DNA of 64,000 nucleotides from Kappaphycus alvarezii (taxonomy: Eukaryota > Rhodophyta > Florideophyceae > Gigartinales > Solieriaceae): the NCBI GenBank assembly GCA_002205965.3, contig NADL03000771.1, forward strand, positions 930,001-994,000, written 5' to 3'. Below are positions 45,601 through 57,400 of the stretch, piece by piece. Both the position numbers and the translations under genes were made by a program. Within the stretch, counting starts at the first letter, position 1, and the number at the start of each line of letters is the position of its first letter. The notes below the pieces were generated by a model. The model searched no databases. It had not been told where the DNA came from and worked only from the letters and a program-made list of their open reading frames with translations.

Positions 45601-46762
45601 GTCGTCCTCTTCTTCATCCATAGCGTAATTTGGATCAAACTTTGCCAGCGAAACGAGACATTTTGCCAAAGCGCCCCCAAATGGAAGCATCTCCTGCCTG
45701 CAGCGAACGCAGAATGAGCCGAGGGTTTGGACACACTGCTCACGAAGCTCGTCATCATCAACGTAAGTCTCCGAGGAACTGAACTCAAAAAGAATAGGTG
45801 CCAAATTTTCGACATGTGTTGCAAGTCGATGACCGGCTGTCCTAGAGAGGACCCAGAAGATCTGGACGCCCGTCCGGATGGCGCTCATTGATTCGCGATT
45901 CGTGAGGTCGGAAATGGTCTTATCTACGATTCCTGAAAATAGGGAGTTCTCGCAGGTCGAGGCCAAGGCGCCCAAACAGGCAGTGGCCCGCTTTGTTATC
46001 ATAGCGCTCTGAGACGGGAGTTGCCGCAGAATAGCGTCGCAAATCTCGTTATGCTGTTCCACAACTAGCGAGCCCATGCGAGTGAGCACCTCATTGAGCA
46101 ACTCAAACGTCTCAATGAGGACATCAACTGAATCACCTGTGGCTTTCGTAGAACGAATAGTCAAAATAAGACGAGGTGAAATACTTCTCGCGACCACGGC
46201 AGCCTTTTGTGAACCTGGTTCAAGCTTTGCCAGGATAGCCTTGAGTGACAAAGAGGAAACGTCCCTCATAGCTTTCACGCCGACATTCTCCGGAGCCCCT
46301 ACCCTTGGACGAGCAGCTTGAGAATCTATGACATGATCGAGAAGTTTATCGACGATGTACGAAGTGTGAATAATGTCGACAAAGTCAGCAAGTGCGGGAA
46401 TGCACTTCATGGCGACGCCTTGAACTTCGCTATTAGTATCCTTTAGCAATTTCATCACAGCCCTGCAAAGCTGCTCAGTGAAACATGGTAAGGACAATAT
46501 GAGAAAGGGGGAACATTCGACGTTAGTGGACCTAATAAAAGCGCTGGAATGCAGAGTGCATTCATCGAAATTGCGTTTCGTTGCGTAGCACTTTGGTGAA
46601 AAAGAACGATCGCGTTCAACGTACCTTCTTCTGGGTGTCCGTATCAGCGCGGAGGCCTGGATTGGCGAGCTGTTGACTCAAGTCGGAGGTGGCCATGTAG
46701 CGATAGTCCGAATCTGAATTGTTCATCTTCTCCAGGACATTTCGGAGAGAAGTGGGCGCCAT
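42667..46762 (-). CDS. CAND1: Cullin-associated NEDD8-dissociated protein 1 (CAND1)
   Basis: CAND1 binds unneddylated cullin-RBX1 and exchanges substrate receptors. Exon 1 (46762-46625, 46 codons, MAPTSLRNVLEKMNN... to QKK) matches the family N terminus. Exon 2 (46470-42667) gives 1267 more residues, 1313 in all against about 1230 in human. HEAT-repeat pairs fill the protein. An acidic loop around residue 350 (EEEDDEFEEEEEIGADSEDF, then YSDDDDTSWKVRRAAVRAI) is the family's conserved acidic stretch before a HEAT repeat. The C terminus ends in an acidic GSGDVIMVDK tail. It is fully open, unlike its four neighbours. Confidence 0.95.
46471..46624 (-). other. Spliceosomal intron of CAND1 (154 bases)
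   Basis: The donor AAG|GTACGT follows codon 46 (QKK). The acceptor GAGCAG|CTTTGC restores the frame to LCRAVMKLLKDTNSEV. Phase 0. An alternative acceptor 8 bases downstream (TTGCAG) would break the frame. No other intron is needed in any gene of the window. Confidence 0.85.
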
Positions 46763-48085
46763 ATTTGCGATCTCGATTCAACCGCTTGCGACAAAGAAGC
46801 GACACGGAAGTTAGACTGTCTCTGTTTGGACCTAAGGCCTAAGGCATGAAGCGCTCAAAGACGGGAGATGTTTTCAACAGAATGACAGAGCTTTTCGTGT
46901 GCGGAAGCACGGGTTTTTAGTATAAGGATGATTTCTCCGCTCTGTTTCAAGAGTGACGGAGAACGTGTATACCAAGGGTGCTGTCACAGGTTTCCTTCCG
47001 CTGGATGGCGGGACGTAGAAGGTAACCAGCGTTAAGGGCAGATTGTGTATCGGGATCACGGGTGGAGGAATGGTGAGAAGACCATCAGTATCATACTTGT
47101 AAAGAAACGAAATTTCGAGTCTGTGAGTTGCTCCAAAAAAAAGGGCAATTTGGACACGCGGGAAAGGCATACCTGACCCGACGTACTGTCGAACCAACGT
47201 CAAGAGCGAAAGCAACTTCCATTTATTTCTCGACGCCAGAAGACATCCAATCAGCGGCCCCTACGCTGTTCTTTCATACCTTGTCGGAGATTGGCTTGCC
47301 GATTGCATTCCCCTGTTGCAGTATACATGACGAAAGACTTGTGCGTTTCGGATTGGCACATGCAATGTCACAAATAATGCTTCCAAGGCAGTGGACATTA
47401 CAGCTGTAATTACTGTATATAATTTAGAACTTTTACCGCTGGCGCACTCTAGCAAGATCAAATAATACTACCCTCGTCAAAGACAGGTAGGCGGCATTAT
47501 ATTGGAGCAGGCGCTATACTAATAAGGTGAGGTGCCCCACAGGAGCACTTTATTGGGCAAATGGATCGTTTAAAGCTGTGGGGAAGGATTCTTTCGTGAA
47601 CGTCGTTTCTTGAGCAATAATGCGCTATGCCTAGTCGGAGACCTTTGAAACTTTACTTCATCGAGTACCTCCAGAACCTTGATGCCCTACAATTCTTACC
47701 TTAGTGCCAAGCGATTTCGATGGTACCAGCTCTAATTGCTGTACAGTACAGGTATTGTAAATGGCACTGCATTGCAGGTACCAACCGCCGTTGTAATATA
47801 AAATACTGTACAATATAAAATACTGTATAAAGTGCACATACAGTGCTCGCCATAATCATAAACTCAGCTGGTGCTCAGCTCGTCAACCTTTCAAGCTTGG
47901 ACCATGAACGACCACTGACTTGAAAGCTACGAATAAACTGAGAAAGGAACTGGCAAAAAGAATGATGAAAGATAAAACAACGAAAACTGTTCATATTGAA
48001 TTTATTCTCGGATGGACAAAAATATAAATCCAGGTCACAACACATTCCATATCTCACTTTTTCGTTGCCCAAATACGTATTTTGA
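46763..48085. other. 1.3 kb without a supported gene
   Basis: The CAND1 upstream region, then unrecognised sequence with TACTGTACA-type motifs and an ATAAAATACTGTA direct repeat near 47800-47830. Confidence 0.5.
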
Positions 48086-48859
48086 CTAAGTTCTCTCGCA
48101 AAACAGCGATACAGCGCATTTCGATGACTTGATGAGGTTTCGCAGAGTTTCCTTGGGAATCGCCGACCAGCACTCGATTATAGACTTCTTCAGCTGGTTT
48201 ACAGAGCTCAACTTCCCTTCATCTCTACACGCAGCCCTCGTCACGATGCCCCATCGAAAGGCTATGGGGTTCAAGTCAGGAGCACAAAAGAGCCACCCCA
48301 AAACCTGCGCATTTTCTCCTTAAACAATCGTAAAGTACACCCAGTTAATGCAAATAGTGTTAGTGATTAATTGGTGTTAAGTTGGTATTAATGTTATCAA
48401 CAGTAAAATGTGTACAATATAAATTCTCAGAAAACAAATTAATGCTATCAACACCATTAATGGGGAAACAACATTTACGGTTAATCGCGACACCTTCGAC
48501 GTCGTGCTGTCGTATAGTCTCTGCATGTGAGTCGCGGGATGCCGCACTGCACAAAGCACCCCTCAGCATATGAAGGCATCATGAACCCCCGCCCCAACAT
48601 GTTCACTTCTGGGTCCTCAATAGTAAACCTATTGGACAATGTGCACGCCTGCACTCGCAACGATCCACCTTATTTCTGCAATCAGCAAAATGATCCTACC
48701 AACGCATCGAGTGAGCCCTCCGGGAAGAGTCATAATCAACATCAGGTACTCGTCAAAACTCATCGTCGCACACAAACAGTGCTTCCAATCTCTGTCAAGG
48801 TCTCGATTGCAAAATGGATGAACGAGTAGTAGGAAATCTTCGGCAGAGGCAATAAAATT

Positions 48860-50292
48860 GTCTCTAAGACCATTTACAATTTCCCACAATACTTCAAAGG
48901 GACAAAAGAAGCAAAATGCATGCGTGCAATGCGTTTGTGGCAAGAACGAAATGAGCTTCTATCGTTATGTCCCACTCGCGGGCAGAGAGGGAATCCAAAC
49001 TTAACCTCTGTTTCCTCGGTTACTAACACTGGTCTCAAGATATTTTTGATTAAGACAAGGTCTGGTCGCGATCGAAAGCGTAAAAAATGGGTAAAGGAGT
49101 TACAGATGGACATTTTCAGAGTTTGAGCGTTATCGCAAACTTGATGTCAAATTTAGCGCAAAAACATTGCAAAGTCTTGCAAAAGATCTCATAAGAACTT
49201 CTATGAAAGACGACTATCATATTGGTCTCATATCAGAACCCTCAAACAAACCGATAGTTGATCTTATCACTACTCGCTGGATTCAGACCTTCATGCAAAG
49301 GCATAATATTGTAGGCCGCTCTCAGTCTGGAAAACTTCAAGTGTCCCCAAAAGCCCAAGAGAAGATTGAAAGGGAAGTGGTATATTTCCTTGTGAAGTAG
49401 CTCGGCAATTCATGTCTGGAAAGTTGTTTGACGGAGATATCGAGAACGCCGACGAAACGCATTTTCTGATTAATATGGAAAATGGCAAAACTCTTGGATT
49501 TCGTGGAGAACAAAATGTGCGATATGCGGATGTAACGTCAGCTGGGGAGGGAATTAAGATGCTTGTGAGAATTTCAGGAGGACGAAATGCGTCGTCGAAA
49601 CCCCTCTTATGATATTCAAGAACAAAGATTCAAATTACCCGATCAGAGGAGTTGAAGATAATGTACCTGGTGTCTGTTATAGAACGGGTCAGAAAGGATG
49701 GATGGATCGTCGTGTAATGTTGAAGTGGCTTGAGGAGCGTCGATCAATGAAGCATTTACCAGAAAATAGAAAACGTGTTTTGTTTATGGACAACTTCAGC
49801 AGCCATGGAATGACGGAAGACTTGAAAAGAAGTTTAGCGAAGGTCAACACAGGGCTGCGGTTTTTCCCTGCAAATGAAACTCATCTCGTGCAGCCAGCTG
49901 ACTCCTTTGTTATTCAGAAGATAAAGGTTGCGTGGAGTGCAAGGTGGGAGAAGTACAAGCTGCACATGTTAAAGAATGTTGTCAATCATGAAACATATGG
50001 GACGAAATCTGGGCTGCTACCAAATCCAGGGAAGAAGTTTATCCTGAAACTTGCTGCGGATTCTGTCCGAGATGTGAACAAACAAAAAGATAAAGATGCT
50101 ATTAACTACGCGAGGAAGGCTATGATTTGCTGTGGGCTTGCATTTAATGTAATTGGGATGTGGGAGACAAAACAGCTTTTTCCTCATCTGCAAAAAATAA
50201 TACAAAATTATCGTGATAAATTTGTAGGAAGAGATCCTGAGGCGGATGATACGGATGAAGCAACAAGCAATGTTAATAGTACGCAAAATTAA
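48860..50292 (+). pseudogene. pogo-like DDE transposase of the nested element, lightly broken
   Basis: The N-terminal DNA-binding region starts near 48860 (TIYNFPQYFKGTKEAKCMRA) and continues through SGRDRKRKKWVKELQMDIF, a shift near 49124, then ERYRKLDVKFSAKTLQSLA. The core has the first Asp in ENADETHFLINMENG, YADVTSAGEGIKMLVRISGG, the second Asp in VLFMDNFSSHG and the third in LRFFPANETHLVQPADSF. It ends at 50292 with an acidic/Asn-rich tail. Breaks are few: one near 49124, a stop at 49400 and one near 49610. All three catalytic Asp are kept, so decay is recent compared with the other transposases here. Confidence 0.85.
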
Positions 50293-50563
50293 ATAAAGTT
50301 TTGCTACCGAGCCGCCAGTGTGTTCCCGTTTTCAACGTTCCCGGTGATGGAGATTGGACAATGCCACGTGTGACACTGAGTGACGTTCGTACTTAAACTC
50401 TCATCAAAGCTCAAGCAATGAGGATATTCAACACTTACAGGGTACCGGAGATATATCCACAGAATTAAACCTGAGTGATTCTCTGAATAAAAGCCGAACT
50501 CCAAACCCCAGCACCTTGCACAGCACTGACTCCTTCGAAGAGGATTTTAGCTCAAGCTCCTGT

Positions 50564-50652
50564 GGTAGCACTCGGTGGGAATTGAACCCACACGTGACAA
50601 ATATTGCGTATTTGTGCTTAACTATTGAGCTACACATGATTTGCCACGTGAT
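50564..50652 (-). other. tRNA-like (SINE-head-like) segment inside the pogo element
   Basis: On the minus strand an A-box-like TGTAGCTCAATAGTTAAGC is followed by an anticodon arm CAAAT-ACGCAAT-ATTTG (GCA at the anticodon position, U33 replaced by C), a T-arm GTGGG-TTCAATT-CCCAC with a good B box, and a CGAGTGCTACCA end. A 5' acceptor strand that would pair is missing. The CCA-like end suggests a retroposed tRNA or a tRNA-derived SINE head. Read on the plus strand, the TGGTAGCACTCGG end would also look like a primer binding site, but no LTR precedes it. Confidence 0.6.
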
Positions 50653-51760
50653 TGAAGGAAGCCTTCAAACAGTATTTAGTGTTAGCAACACCAAAATTTT
50701 TGTTAAAGTAACATTATTTTGAGTTCAAACAGGATTTAGTGTTAGGCAAAATTGCTGTTGATAACGTTATTTCGGGTGCGGAAGTCGGAAATTGCAACAC
50801 AGAAATTAATATTGACAGCATTAATTGCATTAAATGGGTGTAGACCCGGAGAAATGACTTGGACAATATCTTGCTGATAAATGCACTATTCTCCATGTCC
50901 AATCGCGCGTCTGGGCCATGAAGTACACCGCAGAGTTTCCCGATACCTCAGTCAGTCCAGTTGTTCGTGAAATTTTAAATCAAATGACCTTAAAGAGGTA
51001 TCCACAATCAAAAAGCCAAATATTGGGCATCTCCCTGCATCTAAGGAACAATTTTCTGTTCTTGTTGATGTAATTTCAATAGCAAACGAGTCTTCCTGGA
51101 CCGTCTAAATTAAAATTTTCTCGTCTGAAAATACAACATTTTCTATTTTACAAGCTCCCATTCCGCCATTTTTGTTGCCCACTGAACGCAGTTTCTTGTG
51201 GTCAGCAGGGAGAGAAAAATATTGATTCGCCCTAGAATAACTCATCCGAGTATCCCGTTGTAGCATGAGCTGCGCCGCACGCTTTAAGACATTAATATTT
51301 CAGTTATTCCGTAGCTGATTTGAATCATTACAAGTTATCGAAGTTTCCCGAATGGATCGGCAAAAAGTGGCATTTACGACGTTGGTCAACATTGCGCTCC
51401 TCTTTCTTACTCTACATTACGAGGGATTTATCAAATAGCTATTCAAAACAGGCTCAGAGCGATTAATACTCGAAGCAATGGATCTTGTTGTCTTTTTTTC
51501 AGCGGAAGAGATTTCAATCAGCCTTTTCTCAGTCCATTTCAGCTAAATGCTCCTTGGCACGTTAGTGGCTGATCTATTTCGTTGCAGAAGGTTGGGTTTC
51601 ATGTTTGTCGGCACTAATGATTTCAATGTATTTAGGTATTGCTGTATAACCCCCTTTGTGCCAGAAAATTACCACCATGAAATGGAATTCTCATAAATAA
51701 TTAAAAAAATTTAAGAAAAGCAAATTTAATTTCCATAAATGTCTCAAGAATTAGATAAGT

Positions 51761-51817
51761 GTGAAAGTTGACCTATGGACTAGCCAACTTTCACCTCTTA
51801 TGCTGTGACCTATGGAC
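51761..51817. repeat. Hairpin plus direct repeat
   Basis: GTGAAAGTTG (51761-51770) and CAACTTTCAC (51785-51794) form a perfect 10-bp stem. TGACCTATGGAC occurs at 51769-51780 and again at 51806-51817. It may be the remnant of a small element's end near the 5' side of the Tc1 relic. Confidence 0.6.
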
Positions 51818-52263
51818 AAGTCAACTTTTACGTTTGAAGGTGAATCTTGGTGTAACAAGTCTATCATCTTTGAATCACTCTGCAATCAGGCTGTTGAACC
51901 CCTTTATGTCGACGTAGTGCAACTGTACTATAATCAATTTGAATACTGGGATGCTACGACTACTGTGGTACCTAGCATCACCCTGTTTTGGTTCAAGACG
52001 AAACAAGCGCCCATTCCCAGACAGGTGGAACAGTATCGTTCCGAATACCTCCTGGGTAGCACCGAGTGATTTTATTGTTAGAACTACTTTTATTCATCCA
52101 TAGAGTTATTGCTTTGGAAGCTCCTTGCAGTACTTAATGGTCTGTAGTCTGTTCTGAGTAGAAGATGACAGGACACGACATTTTTTGACACCCGAAACAC
52201 GACCAGACACCAGTTCTAAAGAAACCCCCACAAAAACCGTAAGGCCGACACTTTCATTATAAG

Positions 52264-52335
52264 CGTAACGTATAAGCCTCGTGGATATAACCGACCACAT
52301 CTTCCATGCATTAAAAGAACCCAAAAATTCCCCCT
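52264..52335. repeat. Dispersed repeat, copy 2
   Basis: It matches 15223-15297 in the same orientation around CGTGGATATAACCGACCACA. It lies in AT-rich sequence between the two Tc1/mariner relics. Confidence 0.7.
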
Positions 52336-53099
52336 TATAAGCATTCAATAAATTGCTCGTTCAAATGTTCTTCTATTACGGTAACCTTGGTTTTATCATT
52401 ACGATAGGCACTGTACATTGCCCCATCAATGTAGTTTATTCAAAGCTATGATCGCAACAGACCTGGAAAATTCGTTAAAAGTTGGCCGAATAGTTGGGAC
52501 AGTCAACTATCCTTCAAGAAGTACAGCATGAAATCTAGTTCGGCAGATATACCAAGAAAATTGACTCATACTTGGATGAGAAAATTAGTAAATTGGTACA
52601 TTATTTGGCTTACATTTATCAGTAAATTCTCTTTTCTACATTAATCGCATCTTTTGAAGTTCCTAAAGTGTTAACAAAGCTAGAGTTCATTTCAAAGGGG
52701 ATTTTTTTGAGTACTTGGCCATTCAAAATGGGTTTTCTGCATATTTCTCGGGTTTCACGAAGCTTTCTCCATTCATACCTACTGTGTCCCTTACAAATGT
52801 AGAAATCTATGCAATTTCTGAGTTATGTACAGTTAAGACAACAATTAAATTGAAAAATACCACAAAAATCGCCTATATCTCATAAATAAAGAAATACTAG
52901 GATGGTTTAGACCAAACTGACCTAGATACAGTTAACTGTAACATTTTACTATTAAAAAGGATAATAAATATACAAACTGTAGAGCCGTTGTAAAAATTAT
53001 CGAACTAAACGCTTCGGCAAACAAAATGCGTGCCCTTTATCGACTAATGTATAGAGCAAAAACTCCTAAGCTTTGGGTCAACCCATACCAAAGCATGAA

Positions 53100-54433
53100 A
53101 ACACTGAAAATTTCCGCGCAGAAAGTCGCTTACAGATTAAGGGAAGTGGGAAATAATGAGGATCGGATACGCTTTACAAAACATTGATTCAATTGCAACT
53201 AAAATAATTCACGCGAACAGGTGGTGTTTACGTTCCTTAATGCCCCGTAGAAGTATGGAAAATCCAAACGCAGCAGCCGCCTCTAGAAGATATCTCAAAA
53301 TGACACAAGGCACATGTTCCGCGAGGCACGCAAGGGGATTTATACTGCCGGACAGTTGTATACATCTCTCGATCTACCAACAGGAAAAAAGAGAGTGCAG
53401 CAGATACTTTGCGAAACAGCACTGTAGTGTGCAAGAATTTAAAGCAGGCTCTGTTACTAACAACAGCCCACAAAAAAGCAAGGCCAAGTTAGGCAATAGA
53501 AAGTATTGGCAAAGATCCTGATGCTTTAAAGAAATTATGTTTTATGATGAAAAAGCTTAATTGGGATGGACCGGGTGGTTTCAAGTAGTACTGGTAATAT
53601 ATTTGTGAGGAGGAGAAAATATTGGCTTGGCGCAAGAACAGTGGCATGTTATGATTTGAGTGTCGATATGAGAACCAGATCAGGCACCAGATCAGCTCTT
53701 CTGTCAACCGTATGCGTGTTAAATGAAAATATAATGCTATTGATCTCCGGAGAGAGACAAAAGAGTTAGGTTCCTACTGATGCAAAGAATGAATGCGGAC
53801 GGCAATTAAAACGGACGAGAAGAATTTAATTAGGTACTAAGTTAGACAGATACTGTCTGTTCACTAGATATCACGAAAAACTACTCAGATTTCGACAAAT
53901 TAACTGTATAACAATAAATACTTCAAGCTCTCGCGATCTTTCCTTGTATTGCGAAAAAAGATTGCCACTCATCCACTGTTTCATCGACATTAGGCATGTT
54001 TAAGGTATGTTGACAAGTTTAATGTCGAATGTATTTATGAATGAAAGGTGGCGGACAGCCACTGCCAGACATTACATGACAACTTGCTGGATGTTACAGC
54101 CATAAATATTGGATCTAATTGGGTGCTTCAACAGGACAATATCCCGATTTATATTTCTCAGCATACTTGTACATTGATTTCTAACAGAAATATCGATGAA
54201 ATGGATTGTACGGCACGCTTGTCTGACTTAAACCATACCAGGAACCTGTGAGGAATCTTACCCAGTGCTGCTTATAGTAATGGGAAGAAATATGATTCTG
54301 CTGCTTCCTTTCAAGTGGCAACTAGGGGTGAACGGGCCGAAATTGACAGAAAGAGACCTCACAACTTGGTTATGTCAATGCAAAAAGGTGCATTGACATT
54401 CTGAAGGCTAACGGGGCCAAAGTAAACTACTAG
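53100..54433 (+). pseudogene. Tc1/mariner transposase relic (second copy)
   Basis: The motifs lie in order but in shifting frames: an HTH-like segment EARKGIYTAGQLYTSLDLP and GKKRVQQILCET (about 53315-53425), KKLNWDGPGGFK after the expected first Asp (53550), WVLQQDNIPIYISQHT with the second Asp (54122-54170), RLSDLNHTRNL in place of SPDLNPIEN (so the third Asp context is altered), and SMQKRCIDILKANGAKVNY at the C terminus after a one-base shift, TAG at 54431. The GG.GSVMVWG region between 53600 and 54040 is badly decayed. No TIRs identified. Confidence 0.8.
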
Positions 54434-57400
54434 ATCATGTTAAAGTATGATTTAAAGTTATTTTTCTGTATTATGTTTTTATCATTTCAATTTTTTAAGC
54501 ACGTTTACAGTGATTTTTCTTTTTTCCGAAACCAGCGAACTTTTAAGGCGGCAATTGGCCTTTACTGTTCTTTTGGAGTTAAGTTGAGTTCATTTTTAGT
54601 TTTTAAGTACCATTTTACCATATATTAGGATTATGCCTTATAAGCCTAGGTTTCCATATTTATAAGGCGTAGAGGTCTAGAACTATGTCCATTTTATGCT
54701 GAAAATTAGAATTCTAGGGTAATGTTGTACGTAATTCTCTTACGTGTTGGCGGTTCCACTTCTTTCTAAGAGTATTTGTGGCCGTCTATCGGCTATGATA
54801 TTGTCCAGGATAGCTCTTATTACCCTCTCTTTTTGGATATACTTCCTCTTTCTCATCATTATTTGGCTTTCCGCATGATAAGAGTCATGCAAACGCTCAG
54901 CACTTTATTTAAGTGTTATAAACTCCAGAATCTTTTCAAAATTCATTTGTTGATCAATAAACACAGGTTGACATGATATACACAGCATGAATACGTCTAC
55001 TGATGCCGTATTCAACCCTTCTCATCCACTTCCGTATGCTATCCATAAAGAGAGCCGTAATAGTACTGCCATTGCTTTGGCACGAGGTCGTTTAATTGGA
55101 TGCGTAGCTGCAGTCCTAAGACTGAGTTAAAGACATTTATTGATTCTTGGCCAATTCAAAAATCGTCTTGGCCTCATCAAAAGTCACGAAACAGTCTTGA
55201 TGCCTTTTCTTAGGATTTTTCTAACAAGCATTGTCGACTTATAACAATTGCTGCTTAGATACAACTAACATAAAGTCCGCGGCGGACTTTGGCATATTAT
55301 CAGCTTTCCTTAACGCGTCTGGAGACTTGTATTTGCGCCCATTCTGGTAGATCCCGGTTTTCATGAAATTTACAAGTAAAGAGCACGTTCACGGCAATTG
55401 TCTCGAAGACCTGAGAAAAAATTCTTTTCTCACCAGAGGTGGGAATTTGAGCTGCAAATAAAAGCAAGATCCTGTGCTGCGCCATCTACTCCACCTCTTG
55501 CCTTTGACTGAAAGCTCTTTTCGCATAAGTAAACAGCTTCTGTTGACGGAGTGGAATATTATCTATGGTGAATTTGTTTCGGGATCTCCGAAAAGTCCAC
55601 TTGGACTCGAATATTTCTCGTTATCGAGTATAGAGAATTTGGGAATGGAAATGAAAAGGTTATTTGCCCATTTGACGACTGAAGAGGCGACAGTCTGCCT
55701 ATTGTCTATAAAGAATTGCCTATGTGTAGTTAAAGCCCAAATAAGGACGGTATGGAGTAAAAAAAACTTGGAAGCGATGTTATGCATTGAAAAATAGACA
55801 GTAAAAAAATAACATTTTGGGATACTGCCTGGGCAGTGTGCTCGGCATGATTGTGTTTATGGAACATGTTATCATCTAGCTCAAAAAAACGACACCGGAA
55901 GGGATGTGGTTAACTGCAGCTCCTATTATGGCTGCCAAAAACTTGTTCTTAATCTCGACGATGGCCGTTCAGTAGCTCTTTATGGAAACGAAGACATCAC
56001 CGGACGCATAGAGGAGATTTTCGGCATCCACAAGAGCAACGCTGTAGTGTGAGCAGGCAATGTGCAGATATTTAAAATTTTCCATAATAACTCTCTCGAA
56101 TACCTCTAGCGCAAAGAATTTACTCAGCACGTAATGGAAGAAAGTTCGTTCCTTTCCACATCCTCCGTCGATAACTTCCGACGAGATGCTATCGCCAACC
56201 GAGCTTTTAGTGCGTGGTGTCAACCAATATGATAAATTACTTTCTATCTTCGGTCGGGAAGGTGCAAAACTCAAACTGCCTCGGTATCCGACGTTGTTTT
56301 CAAGAAATATTGTGCATTTATGCCTGTGAAACGAAATTTACGGGGTAAAAAACAATTCACAAATTTCTACCAGAACATCAACGGCGTGCAAAAACACCTT
56401 AAATACGAGTAAATTGTTATTTTTGTGGCTTATTTGTTAATAAAAATAGATTGCTCGTAGCAAGGCACGAGTATTTCGGCACCGCTACCCACGTGTTCAT
56501 CTCCGCTGATACAGATGACGGCACAGAATGCTTGGACCTAATAATTTTCGAATGCTTTGATGTTACCTGTTTGCGAGTCGCGAAAAGTGACGCAGCTTTG
56601 AAAATAATCATTATCTGGGACTTAAAATTCTTAGTCAGAACAAAAGACGCTGGCTCTAGTTTCTGGCTTCCGCCGATAAAAAACCATAGCGGTAATCGAT
56701 TTTTGGGTGCATCTCTGTAGGCATTAGGTTTCCTTCCGAAATATAGCCTATAAAATGCGACAAGCTTGAGTTTTGAACGGCCGAGGAAGAGATTAAGACC
56801 ATGCGTTGTTTCTGTTTTTTTGCTCTATACAGTCGTCTCCCACACAGAAAATGCCGTTTTGTAATCCTCATTCCAATCGCAGAAGTCCTCATTGTACGCT
56901 CTTAATGGTTCCATATAAGACTTAGCCACAACAGGGTCTGGTCGAAGTGAGTGGTCTAGAATCACTAGCAAGGATGCAGGGCCAAATAAAGTGATGAGCT
57001 GCAGAATCACTTCTCTCCCATAGCTCTATCCGTCATGTTCACGCAGCCAATTCGCACAGGTTTGCCTCTTCGTTCGAGACCGAACGTAATAAAACTACCT
57101 CAGTTAGTCGATGCCCGCCTAGCTCCGGCGAATAAATTGGAACTAGAGACTATGCGGGAGAGAGCATCCGTGACGGCATTGGCGGAGTGACGGTCTTTTT
57201 CGCCTTTCCGGTTGCTGAAGGTCTTAATTTGGTTTTCAGTAGCCCGTGGCCTAAACAGATTCTCGTTTAATAGTCCCAAAGAATTTCATGCAGTAAAAGA
57301 TGCGTTATTTCTCTCGCAAGGCTAGAGTTTCGAGCTTCGTTATGTTAGATATAAGATCTGCTCACAGATCTACTGACTGGAACCGCCATAAACTTTCCCA

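Larger units (their letters stand above)
48338..50840 (+). mobile_element. Complete pogo-like transposon with TIRs and TA duplication (2503 bp)
   Basis: The left end CACCCAGTTAATGCAAATAG and the reverse complement of the right end CACCCATTTAATGCAATTAA are imperfect TIRs of about 40 bases. TA flanks both ends (48336-48337, 50841-50842). Subterminal repeats of the form TTAATGYTRTCAA occur inside both ends (48388, 48440; 50765, 50825 inverted). The transposase fills the left and middle parts, and a tRNA-like segment lies near the right end. The insertion splits the catalytic region of a Tc1/mariner relic. Confidence 0.85.
48086..51480 (-). mobile_element. Tc1/mariner transposase relic split by a nested pogo element
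   Basis: On the minus strand, 51480-50843 holds the N-terminal and middle parts. They include PPLTTRNCVQWATKM-type sequence, the first Asp in VVFSDEK and, after a one-base shift, FNLDGPG, then SAFISKILSKSFL (the region after the second Asp). The C-terminal part is at 48330-48086: LGWLFCAPDLNPIAFRWGI with the third Asp, then SSVNQLKKSIIECWSAIPKE. Joining across the insertion restores the SKSFL...W..PDLNPI spacing of this family. Stops and frameshifts are present throughout, so it is inactive. Confidence 0.8.

Noticed and set aside
50564-50652. Functional tRNA-Cys(GCA) gene
   Set aside because: The 5' acceptor strand does not pair, position 33 is C instead of T, and the acceptor/CCA spacing is off by one.
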